In this document: positions 1 through 9,457 of the stretch, piece after piece
Numbering within the stretch: position 1 is the first letter of the stretch
How the letters are laid out: the number at the start of each line of letters is the position of its first letter
Origin: Pseudomonas grandcourensis
Lineage (GTDB): Bacteria; Pseudomonadota; Gammaproteobacteria; Pseudomonadales; Pseudomonadaceae
Assembly: GCF_039909015.1 (NCBI RefSeq)
Contig: NZ_CP150919.1
Span: forward strand, 4,936,501-5,000,500
Length of the DNA: 64,000 bases
Direction of reading: 5' to 3'
Translations under genes and position numbers: made by a program
Notes under the pieces: generated by a model
Seen by the model: only the letters and a program-made list of their open reading frames with translations
The model's database searches: none
What the model was told of the DNA's origin: nothing

Positions 1-182
1 CCGAGTTGCCGAGCCGCACCCGCTACGCCTTCGAGATGTATCGCCTGCACGGCGTACCGCAAAAGGACATCGCCAAGGAACTCGGCGTCTCGCCGACCCT
101 GGTGAACTTCATGATCCGTGACGCGCTGGTGCATTGCCGCAAGGTGTCGGGCAAGCGTGGCGATATGGCTGCTCGCCAATAA
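1..182 (+). CDS. pvdS: ECF sigma factor C-terminus, PvdS-like (partial)
   Basis: The gene is cut by the window start; only the last 59 codons are present, reading from base 3 to a TAA at 180-182. They encode sigma region 4, with a helix-turn-helix around KDIAKELGVSPTLVNFM followed by RDALVHCRKV. This matches my memory of the C-terminus of PvdS, the iron-starvation sigma factor that directs pyoverdine synthesis genes in Pseudomonas. The convergent downstream gene is a siderophore-type acetyltransferase, which fits. Another FecI-type sigma factor cannot be excluded from so short a piece. Confidence 0.75.
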   Translation, partial: ELPSRTRYAFEMYRLHGVPQKDIAKELGVSPTLVNFMIRDALVHCRKVSGKRGDMAARQ

Positions 183-202
183 GATCCGAGATCCGCAGCG
201 CA

Positions 203-280
203 CCCATCGCGAGCAAGCTCGCTCCCACGGGGTCCTGTGAACACAGGGCAAATGTAGGAGCGAGCCTGCTCGCGATGGGG
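203..280. repeat. REP/BIME pair
   Basis: Two copies of the Pseudomonas REP core face each other: CATCGCGAGCAAGCTCGCTC at 205-224 and GTAGGAGCGAGCCTGCTCGC at 254-273, separated by about 30 bp. The same core recurs at 13343-13430 and, as a fragment, just after atuE. It lies between two convergent genes, the usual place for such repeats. Confidence 0.85.
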
Positions 281-315
281 CACTCAAGAGCGCCAAAGAT
301 CTTGAGCCTTAAGCA

Positions 316-1329
316 TCAGGCCAACTTGCACCGGTCAAAAAACCGCTCCCGACCCAACACCATCAGGGCCGCGCGCTTGTGCGGGAAGTCGAACTCTTTC
401 TCGCAGTGAAAGCGCTGCTCCTGCATGTACCCGATCATCTTCGCGTTATCGGCACGGGGCTCGGCAACCACGCGCCGGGTGCGCGGATCATCGAGAAACA
501 GGTAATGCACCAGCGCCGATAACCAGCTCGCCACCTTGTGCGGACCGCGGTGATTTTCTTCGCCCACCAGCATGTGAATGCCACGGTCGTAATCGCCGGC
601 CTCATAAAAGGGTGCAATGCGATCTTCCCTGGCCCAGTAGGCTTCGAAATAAGCGAACGGCTGATCGTCGAAACAACCGATCAGCGTCAGCGTGTGCGGG
701 TCGGCCTCGAGTTTGCTCAGGTATTGGCGATGCTGTTCGAGGCTGCCTTCCTCCTGCCAGAAACTCGCAACTCGCGGGTTGTTCTGCCAACGGTTGAAGC
801 GTGCCAGGTCTTGCTCGATGTCCAGCGTGCGCAGGGAAACCCGGGCGCCCAGCCGCGCATCGAAGCGTCGATACACTTCACCCCGGGGCTTGACCGGCCG
901 CCGTGGATGACGCTTGCCGTCGGTGATGAGCATTTGCTGCGGGTAGCTGCCGGTCAGGGAATGCCTCAGCCACGGCTGCGGTAAGTGCCAGAACAGGGTG
1001 CGCTCGCAGTGATACTGGCCGCTGACGGGCGTCGGAATCAGCAAGCCACTGAGCACGGCTTCGTCCGGCACCTCTTGCAGTTGCCAGGTCAGACGCTGGC
1101 AGTCGGGGTCGCGAGCGAACAGCCAGTAACAGGCCGCCCACAATGCCTGTTCTTCAGGGCGACTGAAGCGCTCCTCCAGTTGCACGTGCAACTCCGGGCC
1201 ACGACTGAGCCGCAGGGTAAGCAACGGTTGCCCTTCCAGATTCAGACTCAGGCGGCAATCGGTTTCATCAGCAGCAAGACGACTGCCTGTCGGCAGACAC
1301 AGGGCATTCAGGTCATTGAGATGGGGCAT
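316..1329 (-). CDS. GNAT acetyltransferase, siderophore (PvdYII/IucB) type
   Basis: A 337-residue protein with an unassigned N-terminal half and a C-terminal GNAT domain of the type that acylates N-hydroxylated amines during siderophore synthesis (IucB, RhbD, AlcB, PvdYII). Visible signatures are RGIHMLVGEENHRGPHK (about residues 248-264), the region that binds acetyl-CoA in this family, and VVAEPRADNAKMIGYMQEQ near 287-305. Its position next to a PvdS-like sigma factor suggests acetylation of N5-hydroxyornithine for pyoverdine, as for PvdYII. Substrate is inferred. The start at 1329 is the only good ATG before the domain. Confidence 0.8.
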   Translation of the reverse strand: MPHLNDLNALCLPTGSRLAADETDCRLSLNLEGQPLLTLRLSRGPELHVQLEERFSRPEEQALWAACYWLFARDPDCQRLTWQLQEVPDEAVLSGLLIPTPVSGQYHCERTLFWHLPQPWLRHSLTGSYPQQMLITDGKRHPRRPVKPRGEVYRRFDARLGARVSLRTLDIEQDLARFNRWQNNPRVASFWQEEGSLEQHRQYLSKLEADPHTLTLIGCFDDQPFAYFEAYWAREDRIAPFYEAGDYDRGIHMLVGEENHRGPHKVASWLSALVHYLFLDDPRTRRVVAEPRADNAKMIGYMQEQRFHCEKEFDFPHKRAALMVLGRERFFDRCKLA

Positions 1330-1404
1330 GGGGCGGGCTCACGATATTCGTCGACAGTTCAACGAAGTGACGTGAGCCAGGGCGGGAAATTTAACCAAAG
1401 ACCA

Positions 1405-2223
1405 TCAATTGGCGGCTTGTGGCGCCGGTTCGTTGTGCGGGACCGGCACCAGTGCAATCTTGTACGGATCAAAAATCCTCAGCATCTGGCCGTTGTCCCG
1501 CAAGCCTTGCAACAACTTGCCGAAGGCCTCGCCGCTGATGGGCGCGGTCGGGCGCAGAATGGCGTAGTGGTGATAGATCTGGTCGACGCGCTGGGATGCC
1601 AGCAATTCATCGGCGACTTTTTCATTGCGCAGGAAGTAGTCGCTCAGGTAAGAGCGCGTGACCAGGGCAATGTCGGCCCGACCGCGTAATACCATCAGCA
1701 GATTGCTGTCATGGGAATAGGTCAGCGTGGCGTTGTAGTTTTTCGCGAGGTACAAGGGGTCGGCATTGAAGTTGGCGAACTCGTAGTGATAGCCGCTGAA
1801 CAGTGCCAGGCGCTTGCCGCTCAGGTCGGCAAAATAGCTTTGCTGTCGATCGGGCAGGCGTTGCGCGACAAAAATCTCGGCATCCTCCAGCCCCATATCG
1901 ACGGCCGTGTGGGGGATCTCTTCCCAACCCCACGCGGGATTTTCGAAGATGGCCATGTCGACCCGGCCCTGCTTGAAATCACCAAAACGCCGGGGAATGG
2001 AAGTGGGCACCAGGACAAACTGGTAGTCAGTTTGCGATGCGTTCAGGGCCTCGACCAGCTGCGGCAGCAACCCGGTATCGGCTCCGGATTCCGGGCGCAC
2101 GGTGTAGGGCGGAAAGTGCGCGGCACCTATGCGCACCAGTTGCGCTGCCTGGGACGGCATCATCGTTGACGCCGCAAGCATCGCCAGCAAAAGCCGCGAG
2201 GCTGACCGAATTGGCGAACCCAT
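1405..2223 (-). CDS. Periplasmic solute-binding protein, SBP_bac_3-like
   Basis: A secreted protein of about 272 residues. The reading frame has an ATG at 2262, but the ATG at 2223 is preferred. It has GGGAG-type purines upstream and opens directly on a signal peptide (RLLLAMLAASTMM ending PSQA-AQ). The mature part starts VRIGAAHFPPYT and continues as the two-lobed fold of polar amino-acid binding proteins (family 3). No transporter permease or ATPase genes are adjacent, so it may be an orphan receptor or a stand-alone enzyme of the same fold. The ligand cannot be read from the sequence. Confidence 0.75.
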   Translation of the reverse strand: MGSPIRSASRLLLAMLAASTMMPSQAAQLVRIGAAHFPPYTVRPESGADTGLLPQLVEALNASQTDYQFVLVPTSIPRRFGDFKQGRVDMAIFENPAWGWEEIPHTAVDMGLEDAEIFVAQRLPDRQQSYFADLSGKRLALFSGYHYEFANFNADPLYLAKNYNATLTYSHDSNLLMVLRGRADIALVTRSYLSDYFLRNEKVADELLASQRVDQIYHHYAILRPTAPISGEAFGKLLQGLRDNGQMLRIFDPYKIALVPVPHNEPAPQAAN

Positions 2224-2315
2224 CAAAACGCCCCCACTCCCAATAAAACGGTACCAATGCATTCAAGCTAGGCGGTTTCGTCCAGTTAGCCAGTTTAATG
2301 CTGGCCAATACAAGC

Positions 2316-2966
2316 TTATTGCCGGTCTTCCAGCACCAGAATCAACGCCTCATCGGCCAACTGATCGAGGCTCATGCTGCCGCCGGCGCGAAACCAGGTG
2401 GTGGTCCAGGACAATGCACCGGTCAGGAAGCGGCGGGTGATGAACACATCGCCGCGGATAAACCCGGCGGTTTTGGCTTCGCCCAGTACTTGTAGCCAGA
2501 TGTCTTCGTAGATGTCCCGCAGCGCCAAGACCTTGGCCTGGCCCTCTTCGGACAGCGAGCGCCATTCGTAGACCAGCACGGCCATGGCCTCGCCGCTGCC
2601 GCCCATGATCGACTGCAACTCACAGCGGATCAGCGCCAGCACCTGCTCGCGCACATTGCCGGCCTCGGCGATGGCCGCTCGCATCAACGCGGTGTTGTAG
2701 AGAATGGTCTCCTCCATCACCGCCCGCAGGATTTCGTCCTTGCTCTTGAAGTGATGGAAAATGCTTCCGGACTGAATGCCCACGGCGCCGGCCAGGTCGC
2801 GCACGGTCGTGCGTTCATAGCCTTTATTGCGGAACAGGTGGGCCGCCACTTGCAGCAGCTTGCCACGGGCGCTGTCCGGGTCGGTCAGTTGGCCGTCGTC
2901 GACCAATTGGCGCATCACCCTCAGGGCTTTTTGCTCGTCCACCCGTTCTCTCCTACAGTCGTTCAA
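2316..2966 (-). CDS. atuR: TetR-family repressor of the atu operon
   Basis: A 216-residue TetR/AcrR regulator. The helix-turn-helix occupies roughly residues 33-80 (TTVRDLAGAVGIQSGSIFHH, then FKSKDEIL), followed by a ligand-binding helical domain. It is transcribed divergently from atuA. Two inverted 16-bp palindromes in the shared promoter match the known arrangement for AtuR, the repressor of acyclic terpene utilisation in P. aeruginosa, which binds two inverted repeats in the atuA-atuR gap. The inducer is probably an acyl-CoA of the pathway; that is inferred from the family. Confidence 0.88.
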   Translation of the reverse strand: MNDCRRERVDEQKALRVMRQLVDDGQLTDPDSARGKLLQVAAHLFRNKGYERTTVRDLAGAVGIQSGSIFHHFKSKDEILRAVMEETILYNTALMRAAIAEAGNVREQVLALIRCELQSIMGGSGEAMAVLVYEWRSLSEEGQAKVLALRDIYEDIWLQVLGEAKTAGFIRGDVFITRRFLTGALSWTTTWFRAGGSMSLDQLADEALILVLEDRQ

Positions 2967-3030
2967 TCAATAACGCCGATCCCCCCGAAAACAGCGGGGT
3001 TGCGCGGGCAATTTAAGCGCATGGATGCAA

Positions 3031-3089
3031 CCAAGCAAGCGCTTGGGCAGAAGATAATCAAGTCATTTACAAACCAAGCGCTTGCTTGG
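3031..3089. promoter_or_regulatory. Twin AtuR operators between atuR and atuA
   Basis: CCAAGCAAGCGCTTGG lies at 3031-3046 and CCAAGCGCTTGCTTGG at 3074-3089. Each has a palindromic core (CCAAGCGCTTGG), and the second is the exact reverse complement of the first. They are 43 bp apart centre to centre. The second ends about 30 bp before the atuA start. Two inverted repeats in this gap are documented for AtuR in P. aeruginosa. Confidence 0.88.
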
Positions 3090-3120
3090 TAATGTCGACG
3101 CACTTCGGTTGGAGGTGGCT

Positions 3121-4923
3121 ATGGAATGGACTGCGCCTGAAACAATTCGCATCGGATGTGCCAGCGCCTTCTGGGGCGATACCTCGACCGCTGCCGCGCA
3201 ACTGGTGGAACACGGGCATCTGGACTATCTGGTCTTCGATTACCTGGCCGAAATCACCCTGTCGATCATGGCCGGCGCGCGGATGAAAGATCCCCGGGCC
3301 GGCTATGCGGGCGACTTCATCGAAGTGCTCGCGCCCTTGCTGCCGCAGCTCGCACAGCAAAACATCCGGGTCATCAGCAATGCCGGCGGGGTCAATCCCC
3401 AAGCCTGTGCCGCCGCCCTGCAAGCGGCCTGCGACAAGGCCGGGGTGGCGCTGAAGATCGCCGTACTGCTGGGTGATGACCTTCAACCGCAATTCAAACA
3501 GCTGCGCAACCTGGGCATTCGTGAAATGTTCACTGGCGCGCCCCTGCCATCGATGTGCGTCTCGACCAATGCCTACCTCGGCGCACCCGGCATTGTCGAA
3601 GCCCTGCGCCTAGGGGCGGACATCGTGATCACCGGGCGCGTGGTCGACAGTGCGGTGGTCAGCGCCGCGCTGGTGCATGAGTTCGGCTGGTCGTGGCACG
3701 ACTACGACAAACTCGCCCAGGCGGCATTGGCCGGGCACATCATCGAATGCGGCGCCCAGTGCACGGGCGGCAACTTCACCGACTGGCGCGACGTGCCCGA
3801 CTACGAACACATCGGTTTTCCCATCGTCGAAGTCAGCGCCGACAGTCAGTTCATCGTCAGCAAACCCGAAGGTACGGGCGGGCTGGTCACGCCGCTGACG
3901 GTGGGCGAACAGATGCTGTACGAAATCGGTGACCCGCGGGCGTATCTGCTGCCCGACGTGGTGTGCGATTTCACTCAGGTCAAACTGCTGCAACAGGGCA
4001 AGAACGCGGTGCAGGTGCACGGTGCCAAAGGCCTGCCGCCGACCGCTCAATACAAGGTCAGCGCCACGTACCCCGATGGTTTTCGCTGTACCGCCAGTTG
4101 CCTGATCGCCGGCATCGATGCCGTCGACAAGGCGCGGCGGGTCGGCGATGCGATCATCAACAAGACTTCGGAAATGTTCCGCCAGCGCGGCTGGCCGCCC
4201 TACAGCGACGTGAGTATCGAGTTGCTGGGCAGCGAGGCCACCTACGGCCCCCATGGCCGGCGTCAGGACAGTCGCGAAGTGGTGATCAAACTCGCAGTGC
4301 GCCATCCGGACAAGCAGGCGTTGATCGTGTTCTCCCGGGAAATCGCCCAGGCCGCCACCGGCATGGCGCCGGGGCTGACCGGCATTGTCGGTGGCCGGCC
4401 GACGGTGTATCCGCTGATCCGGCTGTTCTCGTTCCTGATCGACAAAACCGCCTGCACGCTGGACATTGATTTCATGGGCCAGCGCCACCCGTGTGCCCTG
4501 CCTGCCCTCGATGTGCTCGACCCGCTGGACCTGCCAGCCCCGCTCGCGCCGCCGAAACCGCTTGGCCTGGCCGACGCCAGCGTGGCCCTGGTCAAACTGG
4601 CGGTCGCCCGTTCCGGCGACAAGGGCAACCACAGCAACATCGGCGTCATGGCCCGCGCGCCGGAGTTCCTGCCATGGATTGCAGAGGCGTTGACCCCGGA
4701 AGTGATCGTCGACTGGATGGGCCACGTCCTCGATCCCATCCACGGGCGGGTCGAACGCTGGTACTTGCCTGCCAGCCACAGCCTGAATTTCCTGCTGGAA
4801 AACGCCCTCGGCGGCGGCGGTGTCGCCAGCCTGCGTATCGATCCGCAAGGCAAGGCCTTAGCCCAGCAGCTGCTGGAAATTCAGATCCCGGTGCCGCAGC
4901 GCATCGCCGACCAGTTCAACTAG
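3121..4923 (+). CDS. atuA: AtuA, acyclic terpene utilisation protein (DUF1446)
   Basis: A 600-residue protein. The ATG at 3121 is chosen because GGAGG sits 6-9 bases upstream; the longer frame from 3082 would start inside an operator. The N-terminal three quarters is the DUF1446 family ([14 protein letters not shown]..., ...[31 protein letters not shown]). The tail carries [19 protein letters not shown], typical of the C-terminal AtuA-like region. AtuA is essential for citronellol and geraniol growth in P. aeruginosa, but its exact reaction is unsettled; a role in removing the acetyl unit after hydration has been proposed. First gene of the operon. Confidence 0.9.
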   Translation: MEWTAPETIRIGCASAFWGDTSTAAAQLVEHGHLDYLVFDYLAEITLSIMAGARMKDPRAGYAGDFIEVLAPLLPQLAQQNIRVISNAGGVNPQACAAALQAACDKAGVALKIAVLLGDDLQPQFKQLRNLGIREMFTGAPLPSMCVSTNAYLGAPGIVEALRLGADIVITGRVVDSAVVSAALVHEFGWSWHDYDKLAQAALAGHIIECGAQCTGGNFTDWRDVPDYEHIGFPIVEVSADSQFIVSKPEGTGGLVTPLTVGEQMLYEIGDPRAYLLPDVVCDFTQVKLLQQGKNAVQVHGAKGLPPTAQYKVSATYPDGFRCTASCLIAGIDAVDKARRVGDAIINKTSEMFRQRGWPPYSDVSIELLGSEATYGPHGRRQDSREVVIKLAVRHPDKQALIVFSREIAQAATGMAPGLTGIVGGRPTVYPLIRLFSFLIDKTACTLDIDFMGQRHPCALPALDVLDPLDLPAPLAPPKPLGLADASVALVKLAVARSGDKGNHSNIGVMARAPEFLPWIAEALTPEVIVDWMGHVLDPIHGRVERWYLPASHSLNFLLENALGGGGVASLRIDPQGKALAQQLLEIQIPVPQRIADQFN

Positions 4924-4935
4924 AGGATTGCCGCC

Positions 4936-5805
4936 ATGGCCTACGATTCGATTTTCAAAGCCGATTTGTTTGCCGGTCAAAACATCATCGTCACCGGTGG
5001 CGGCAGTGGCATCGGCCGCTGCACCGCCCACGAACTGGCGGCCCTCGGCGCCCATGTGCTGCTGGTCGGGCGCAAGGCCGACAAGTTGAAAACCGTTGCG
5101 GCGGAGATCGCCGACGACGGCGGCAAGGCCGACTGGGCGGTTTGCGATATCCGCGAGGAAGAATTGGTGCAGCACCTGGTCAGCGAACTGATCCGCAAGC
5201 ATGGCCCCATTCACGGCCTGGTCAACAATGCTGGCGGGCAGTACCCGTCACCCCTGTCCTCGATCAATCAGAAGGGTTTCGAAACCGTGATGCGCACCAA
5301 TCTGGTGGGCGGTTTCCTGATGGCCCGGGAAGTGTTCAACCAGTCCATGAGCAAGCACGGCGGCGCCATCGTCAACATGCTCGCCGACATGTGGGGCGGC
5401 ATGCCGGGCATGGGCCACTCCGGTGCGGCACGTTCGGGCATGGACAACCTGACCAAGACCGCCGCGTACGAATGGGGTCATGCCGGGGTCCGGGTCAACG
5501 CAGTGGCACCGGGGTGGGTTGCCTCCAGCGGCATGGACACCTACGAAGGCGCCTTCAAGGCCGTGATCCCGACCCTGCGCGAACACGTGCCGCTCAAGCG
5601 CATCGGCACCGAATCGGAAGTCAGCGCGGCGATTGTTTTCCTGCTCAGTCCCGCAGCGGCGTTTGTCAGCGGCAGCACCTTGCGCATCGACGGCGCCGCC
5701 AGCCTCGGCGGCCGCGCCTGGCCGATCCACAAGGCGACCAACAGCGAGTCGTACAACGGTTTCCACCGCGCCTACATACCAGACGTGTTGAAGGACAAGG
5801 AATAA
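4936..5805 (+). CDS. atuB: AtuB, SDR dehydrogenase/reductase of the terpene pathway
   Basis: A 289-residue short-chain dehydrogenase with the cofactor loop VTGGGSGIG (about residues 20-28) and NNAGG. Where classical SDRs have YxxxK it reads HSGAARSG, so the catalytic tyrosine is replaced. The same substitution occurs in peroxisomal trans-2-enoyl-CoA reductase (PECR), which it also resembles after this point (NLTKTAAYEW, VRVNAVAPG). In the atu pathway AtuB is assigned to oxidation of citronellol/citronellal or a later reduction; this family trait favours an enoyl-CoA-type substrate. It starts 12 bases after atuA. Confidence 0.85.
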   Translation: MAYDSIFKADLFAGQNIIVTGGGSGIGRCTAHELAALGAHVLLVGRKADKLKTVAAEIADDGGKADWAVCDIREEELVQHLVSELIRKHGPIHGLVNNAGGQYPSPLSSINQKGFETVMRTNLVGGFLMAREVFNQSMSKHGGAIVNMLADMWGGMPGMGHSGAARSGMDNLTKTAAYEWGHAGVRVNAVAPGWVASSGMDTYEGAFKAVIPTLREHVPLKRIGTESEVSAAIVFLLSPAAAFVSGSTLRIDGAASLGGRAWPIHKATNSESYNGFHRAYIPDVLKDKE

Positions 5806-5808
5806 CCC

Positions 5809-7425
5809 ATGCCGGTGATTCAGTCACAACTCGATCCCCACAGCGAGCCGTTCGCCCAGAACCGTGCGGCGATGCTGAGCGCCATCGAGCAAGTTCGCGT
5901 GCTCGAACAGAACTTGCTGAACAAGGCGGCCGAAGCCAGGCCGAAGTTCGAAAAACGCGGCCAGTTGCTGCCCCGCGAACGCCTCAATCTGCTGCTGGAC
6001 CCCGGCGCGCCGTTTCTCGAACTGGCCAGCCTGGCCGGCTACAAGCTGCACGACGACAAGGATGGCAGCTCCGCTGGTGGCGGCTTGATCGCCGGCATCG
6101 GCTATGTGTCCGGCGTACGTGTGTTGGTGGTCGCCAACAACAGCGCGATCAGGGGCGGGACCATCTCCCCCAGCGGCTTGAAAAAATCCCTGCGTCTGCA
6201 ACAGATCGCCATGGAAAACAAACTGCCGGTGATCACCCTCGCCGAAAGTGGCGGTGCCAACCTCAATTACGCGGCGGAAATTTTCGTCGAAGGCGCGCGC
6301 AGTTTTGCCAATCAGGCGCGGATGTCGGCCATGGGCTTGCCGCAGATTACCGTGGTGCATGGCTCGGCCACAGCGGGCGGCGCTTATCAGCCGGGGCTGT
6401 CGGATTACGTGGTGGTGGTACGCGGCAAGGCCAAGCTGTTTCTCGCCGGCCCGCCATTGCTCAAGGCCGCCACCGGCGAAGTCGCCACCGATGAAGAACT
6501 GGGCGGCGCCGAGATGCACGCACAAACCGCCGGCACCGCCGAGTACCTGGCTGAAAACGACGCCGACGGTGTGCGTCAGGTACGCGAGATCGTCAGCCTG
6601 CTGCCGTGGAACGAGCAGTTACCGCCACTCCCCGAGCGTCGCTGGGAGGAGCCGCTCTACCCCATCGACGAACTGCTGGGCCTGATCCCGGATGACCCGA
6701 AAAAGCCCTACGACGTGCGCGAAATCATCGCCCGTCTCGCCGACGCTTCGAACTTTCTTGAATTCAAGGGCGAGTTCGATCAGCAGACTGTGTGCGGTCA
6801 TCTGAAAATCCAGGGCCGCGCCTGTGGCTTCATCGGCAACAACGGCCCGATCACGCCAAAAGGTGCGAGCAAGGCCGCCCAGTTCATCCAGCTGTGCGAC
6901 CAGAGCCAGACGCCGCTGCTGTTTTTCCACAACACCACCGGGTTCATGGTCGGCACCGAATCGGAACAGCAAGGTGTGATCAAGCACGGCGCGAAGATGA
7001 TTCAAGCGGTGGCCAATGCCCGGGTGCCGAAGCTGACCATCGTCGTCGGCGGTTCCTACGGCGCCGGCAACTATGCAATGTGCGGGCGCGGCCTGGACCC
7101 GCGTTTCATCTTCGCCTGGCCTAACAGCCGCACCGCCGTGATGGGCGGCGCGCAAGCGGGCAAAGTGCTGCGCATCGTCACCGAGGCCAAGCAGGCCAAG
7201 GACGGGCTGGTGCCCGATCCGAAAATGCTCGACATGCTCGAACAGGTCACCGCGCAGAAACTCGACAGCCAGTCCACGGCGCTCTACGGCAGCGCCAGTC
7301 TGTGGGACGACGGTTTGATCGACCCGCGCGATACCCGGACCTTGCTTGGTTATCTGCTGGATATCTGTCACGAGGCCCAGGTGCGGCCATTGCAAGCCAA
7401 CAGCTTTGGCGTAGCCCGGCTCTAG
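5809..7425 (+). CDS. atuC: Geranyl-CoA carboxylase, carboxyltransferase (beta) subunit
   Basis: A 538-residue biotin-dependent acyl-CoA carboxyltransferase. The N-terminal crotonase-like half contains LLPRERLNLLLDPG and VTLAESGGANL (positions shared with methylcrotonyl-CoA carboxylase). The C-terminal half has NTTGFMVG and GGSYGAGNYAMCGRG for the acyl-CoA site, and GGAQAGKVL. With AtuF it carboxylates cis-geranyl-CoA at the beta-methyl group. It begins 3 bases after atuB. The paralogous leucine enzyme (LiuB) looks very similar; assignment to geranyl-CoA rests on the operon. Confidence 0.92.
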   Translation: MPVIQSQLDPHSEPFAQNRAAMLSAIEQVRVLEQNLLNKAAEARPKFEKRGQLLPRERLNLLLDPGAPFLELASLAGYKLHDDKDGSSAGGGLIAGIGYVSGVRVLVVANNSAIRGGTISPSGLKKSLRLQQIAMENKLPVITLAESGGANLNYAAEIFVEGARSFANQARMSAMGLPQITVVHGSATAGGAYQPGLSDYVVVVRGKAKLFLAGPPLLKAATGEVATDEELGGAEMHAQTAGTAEYLAENDADGVRQVREIVSLLPWNEQLPPLPERRWEEPLYPIDELLGLIPDDPKKPYDVREIIARLADASNFLEFKGEFDQQTVCGHLKIQGRACGFIGNNGPITPKGASKAAQFIQLCDQSQTPLLFFHNTTGFMVGTESEQQGVIKHGAKMIQAVANARVPKLTIVVGGSYGAGNYAMCGRGLDPRFIFAWPNSRTAVMGGAQAGKVLRIVTEAKQAKDGLVPDPKMLDMLEQVTAQKLDSQSTALYGSASLWDDGLIDPRDTRTLLGYLLDICHEAQVRPLQANSFGVARL

Positions 7426-7449
7426 GCCAGCTCAAGGAGAACAATAAAA

Positions 7450-8607
7450 ATGATCTTCACCCAGGAACACGAAGCACTGCGCCGCACCGTTCGCCAGTTC
7501 GTCGAGCACGAGATCAACCCCCACGTCGAGGAATGGGAGAAGGCCGGGCGCTTCCCCATCCACGACATCTTCCGCAAGGCAGGCGACCTCGGCTTGCTGG
7601 GCATTTCCAAACCGGAAAAATTCGGCGGCATGGGGCTCGACTACAGCTATTCGATCGTCGCCGCCGAAGAGTTCGGCACTATCCGTTGCGGCGGCATTCC
7701 GATGTCCATCGGCGTGCAGACCGACATGTGCACCCCGGCGCTGGCACGGTTCGGTTCCGATGAACTGCGCGAAGAATTCCTGCGTCCCGCCATCAGTGGC
7801 GAGCAGGTCGGCTGCATCGGCGTCTCCGAAGTCGGCGCCGGTTCCGACGTCGCCGGGCTGAAAACCACGGCGCGCAAGGACGGCGACGATTACGTGATCA
7901 ACGGCAGCAAGATGTGGATCACCAACTCGCCGTGCGCCGACTTCATCTGCCTGCTGGCCAACACCTCGGACGACAAGCCGCACATCAACAAGTCGCTGAT
8001 CATGGTGCCGATGAACACGCCAGGCATCAGCTTGAGTTCGCACCTGGACAAGCTCGGCATGCGCAGTTCGGAAACCGCCCAGGTGTTTTTCGACAATGTG
8101 CGCGTACCGCAGCGCAACCGCATCGGCCATGAAGGCGCGGGGTTCATGATGCAGATGCTGCAATTCCAGGAGGAACGCCTGTTCGGCGCGGCCAACATGA
8201 TCAAGGGCCTGGAGTATTGCGTCGACAGCACTATCGAATACTGCAAGGAGCGCAAAACCTTCGGTAACGCGCTGATCGACAATCAGGTGATCCACTTCCG
8301 CCTGGCGGAACTGCAGACCGAAATCGAATGCCTGCGGGCGCTGGTCTATCAGGCCACCGAGCAATACATCAAAGGCCAGGACGTCACGCGCCTGGCCTCC
8401 ATGGCCAAGCTCAAGGCCGGGCGGCTGGGCCGCGAAGTCAGTGACAGTTGCCTGCAATACTGGGGCGGCATGGGCTTCATGTGGGACAACCCGGTGGCCC
8501 GGGCTTACCGCGATGTACGGCTGGTGTCGATCGGCGGCGGCGCCGACGAAATCATGCTGGGGATCATCTGCAAACTCATGGGCATTCTGCCGGGGAAAAA
8601 GAAATGA
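7450..8607 (+). CDS. atuD: Citronellyl-CoA dehydrogenase
   Basis: A 385-residue acyl-CoA dehydrogenase. It has the FAD-loop GCIGVSEVGAGSDVAG (about 118-133) and MWITNSP, and the helical C-terminal domain ends with CLQYWGGMGFMWDNPVARAYRD and SIGGGADEIML. It oxidises citronellyl-CoA to geranyl-CoA in the atu route. AGGAGAA precedes the start. The stop overlaps the atuE start (ATGA), indicating translational coupling. Confidence 0.92.
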   Translation: MIFTQEHEALRRTVRQFVEHEINPHVEEWEKAGRFPIHDIFRKAGDLGLLGISKPEKFGGMGLDYSYSIVAAEEFGTIRCGGIPMSIGVQTDMCTPALARFGSDELREEFLRPAISGEQVGCIGVSEVGAGSDVAGLKTTARKDGDDYVINGSKMWITNSPCADFICLLANTSDDKPHINKSLIMVPMNTPGISLSSHLDKLGMRSSETAQVFFDNVRVPQRNRIGHEGAGFMMQMLQFQEERLFGAANMIKGLEYCVDSTIEYCKERKTFGNALIDNQVIHFRLAELQTEIECLRALVYQATEQYIKGQDVTRLASMAKLKAGRLGREVSDSCLQYWGGMGFMWDNPVARAYRDVRLVSIGGGADEIMLGIICKLMGILPGKKK

Positions 8608-9401
8608 ACAACCTGCCGGTTTGCCAGACCTTGCTGCTGGAACTGCACAACGGCGTGTTGCACATCACCCTCAACCGCCCGGAATGCCGCAATGCGATGA
8701 GTTTGCAGATGGTCGCCGAGTTGCGCTCGGTGCTGGCTGCGGTACGCGATAAACCAGGGGTTCGCGCACTGGTGATCGGCGGCGTCGGTGGGCACTTCTG
8801 TGCCGGCGGCGATATCAAGGACATGGCCAATGCCCGCGCTCAAGGCTCGACTGCGCACCGGGACCTGAACCGGGTGTTCGGCGCGCTGCTGCAAGAGGTG
8901 CAACACGCACCGCAAGTGGTGATCACGGTGCTGCAAGGCGCGGTGCTCGGCGGCGGTCTCGGCCTGGCCTGCGTCAGCGATATCGCTCTGGCCGATCACC
9001 AGGCGCAATTCGGCCTGCCGGAAACCAGCCTCGGCCTGCTGCCGGCGCAGATCGCTCCGTTCGTGGTGCAACGCATCGGCTTGACCCAGGCCCGGCGCCT
9101 CGCCCTGACTGCGGCGCGCTTCGACGGTACCCAGGCGCGGCGCATGGGGCTGGTGCATTTTGTCGAACATGATCCGCAGGCCCTGGCCGAACGTCTCGAT
9201 GAGGTGTTGGCCCATGTGTTGTGTTGTGCGCCGGGGGCGAATGCGGCGACCAAGAAACTCTTGCTGGCCAGTGCCGGACAGCCGTCGGATGAGTTGCTTG
9301 ATCAAGCGGCTGAAAGGTTCAGCGAAGCGGTGACCGGAGCCGAAGGCATAGAGGGAACGATGGCCTTCGTGCAAAAACGCAAACCGGGGTGGGCCTCTTA
9401 A
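8604..9401 (+). CDS. atuE: Isohexenylglutaconyl-CoA hydratase (crotonase family)
   Basis: A 265-residue enoyl-CoA hydratase/isomerase. The ATG at 8604 overlaps the TGA of atuD by four bases; longer readings of this frame lie inside atuD and have no initiation signal. The oxyanion-hole loops HFCAGGDIKDM (about 58-68) and GAVLGGGLGLA (about 112-122) are intact. In the atu pathway it hydrates isohexenylglutaconyl-CoA to the 3-hydroxy-3-isohexenylglutaryl-CoA intermediate. A REP fragment (GCTTGCTCGCGATG, 9404-9417) lies between it and atuF. Confidence 0.9.
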   Translation: MNNLPVCQTLLLELHNGVLHITLNRPECRNAMSLQMVAELRSVLAAVRDKPGVRALVIGGVGGHFCAGGDIKDMANARAQGSTAHRDLNRVFGALLQEVQHAPQVVITVLQGAVLGGGLGLACVSDIALADHQAQFGLPETSLGLLPAQIAPFVVQRIGLTQARRLALTAARFDGTQARRMGLVHFVEHDPQALAERLDEVLAHVLCCAPGANAATKKLLLASAGQPSDELLDQAAERFSEAVTGAEGIEGTMAFVQKRKPGWAS

Positions 9402-9457
9402 AAGCTTGCTCGCGATGAGGCCCGACCAGACACCGCTAAAAATCAGAGAGCCTACCC

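Noticed and set aside
3610..4848. 412-codon open frame opposite atuA
   Set aside because: Antisense to atuA in high-GC DNA, with composition typical of shadow frames and no start signal.
4491..6494. Long open frame of 667 codons on the + strand across the atuA-atuC junction
   Set aside because: It is a shadow frame: Arg- and Gly-rich, low complexity, and it covers the well-supported atuA end, atuB and atuC start.
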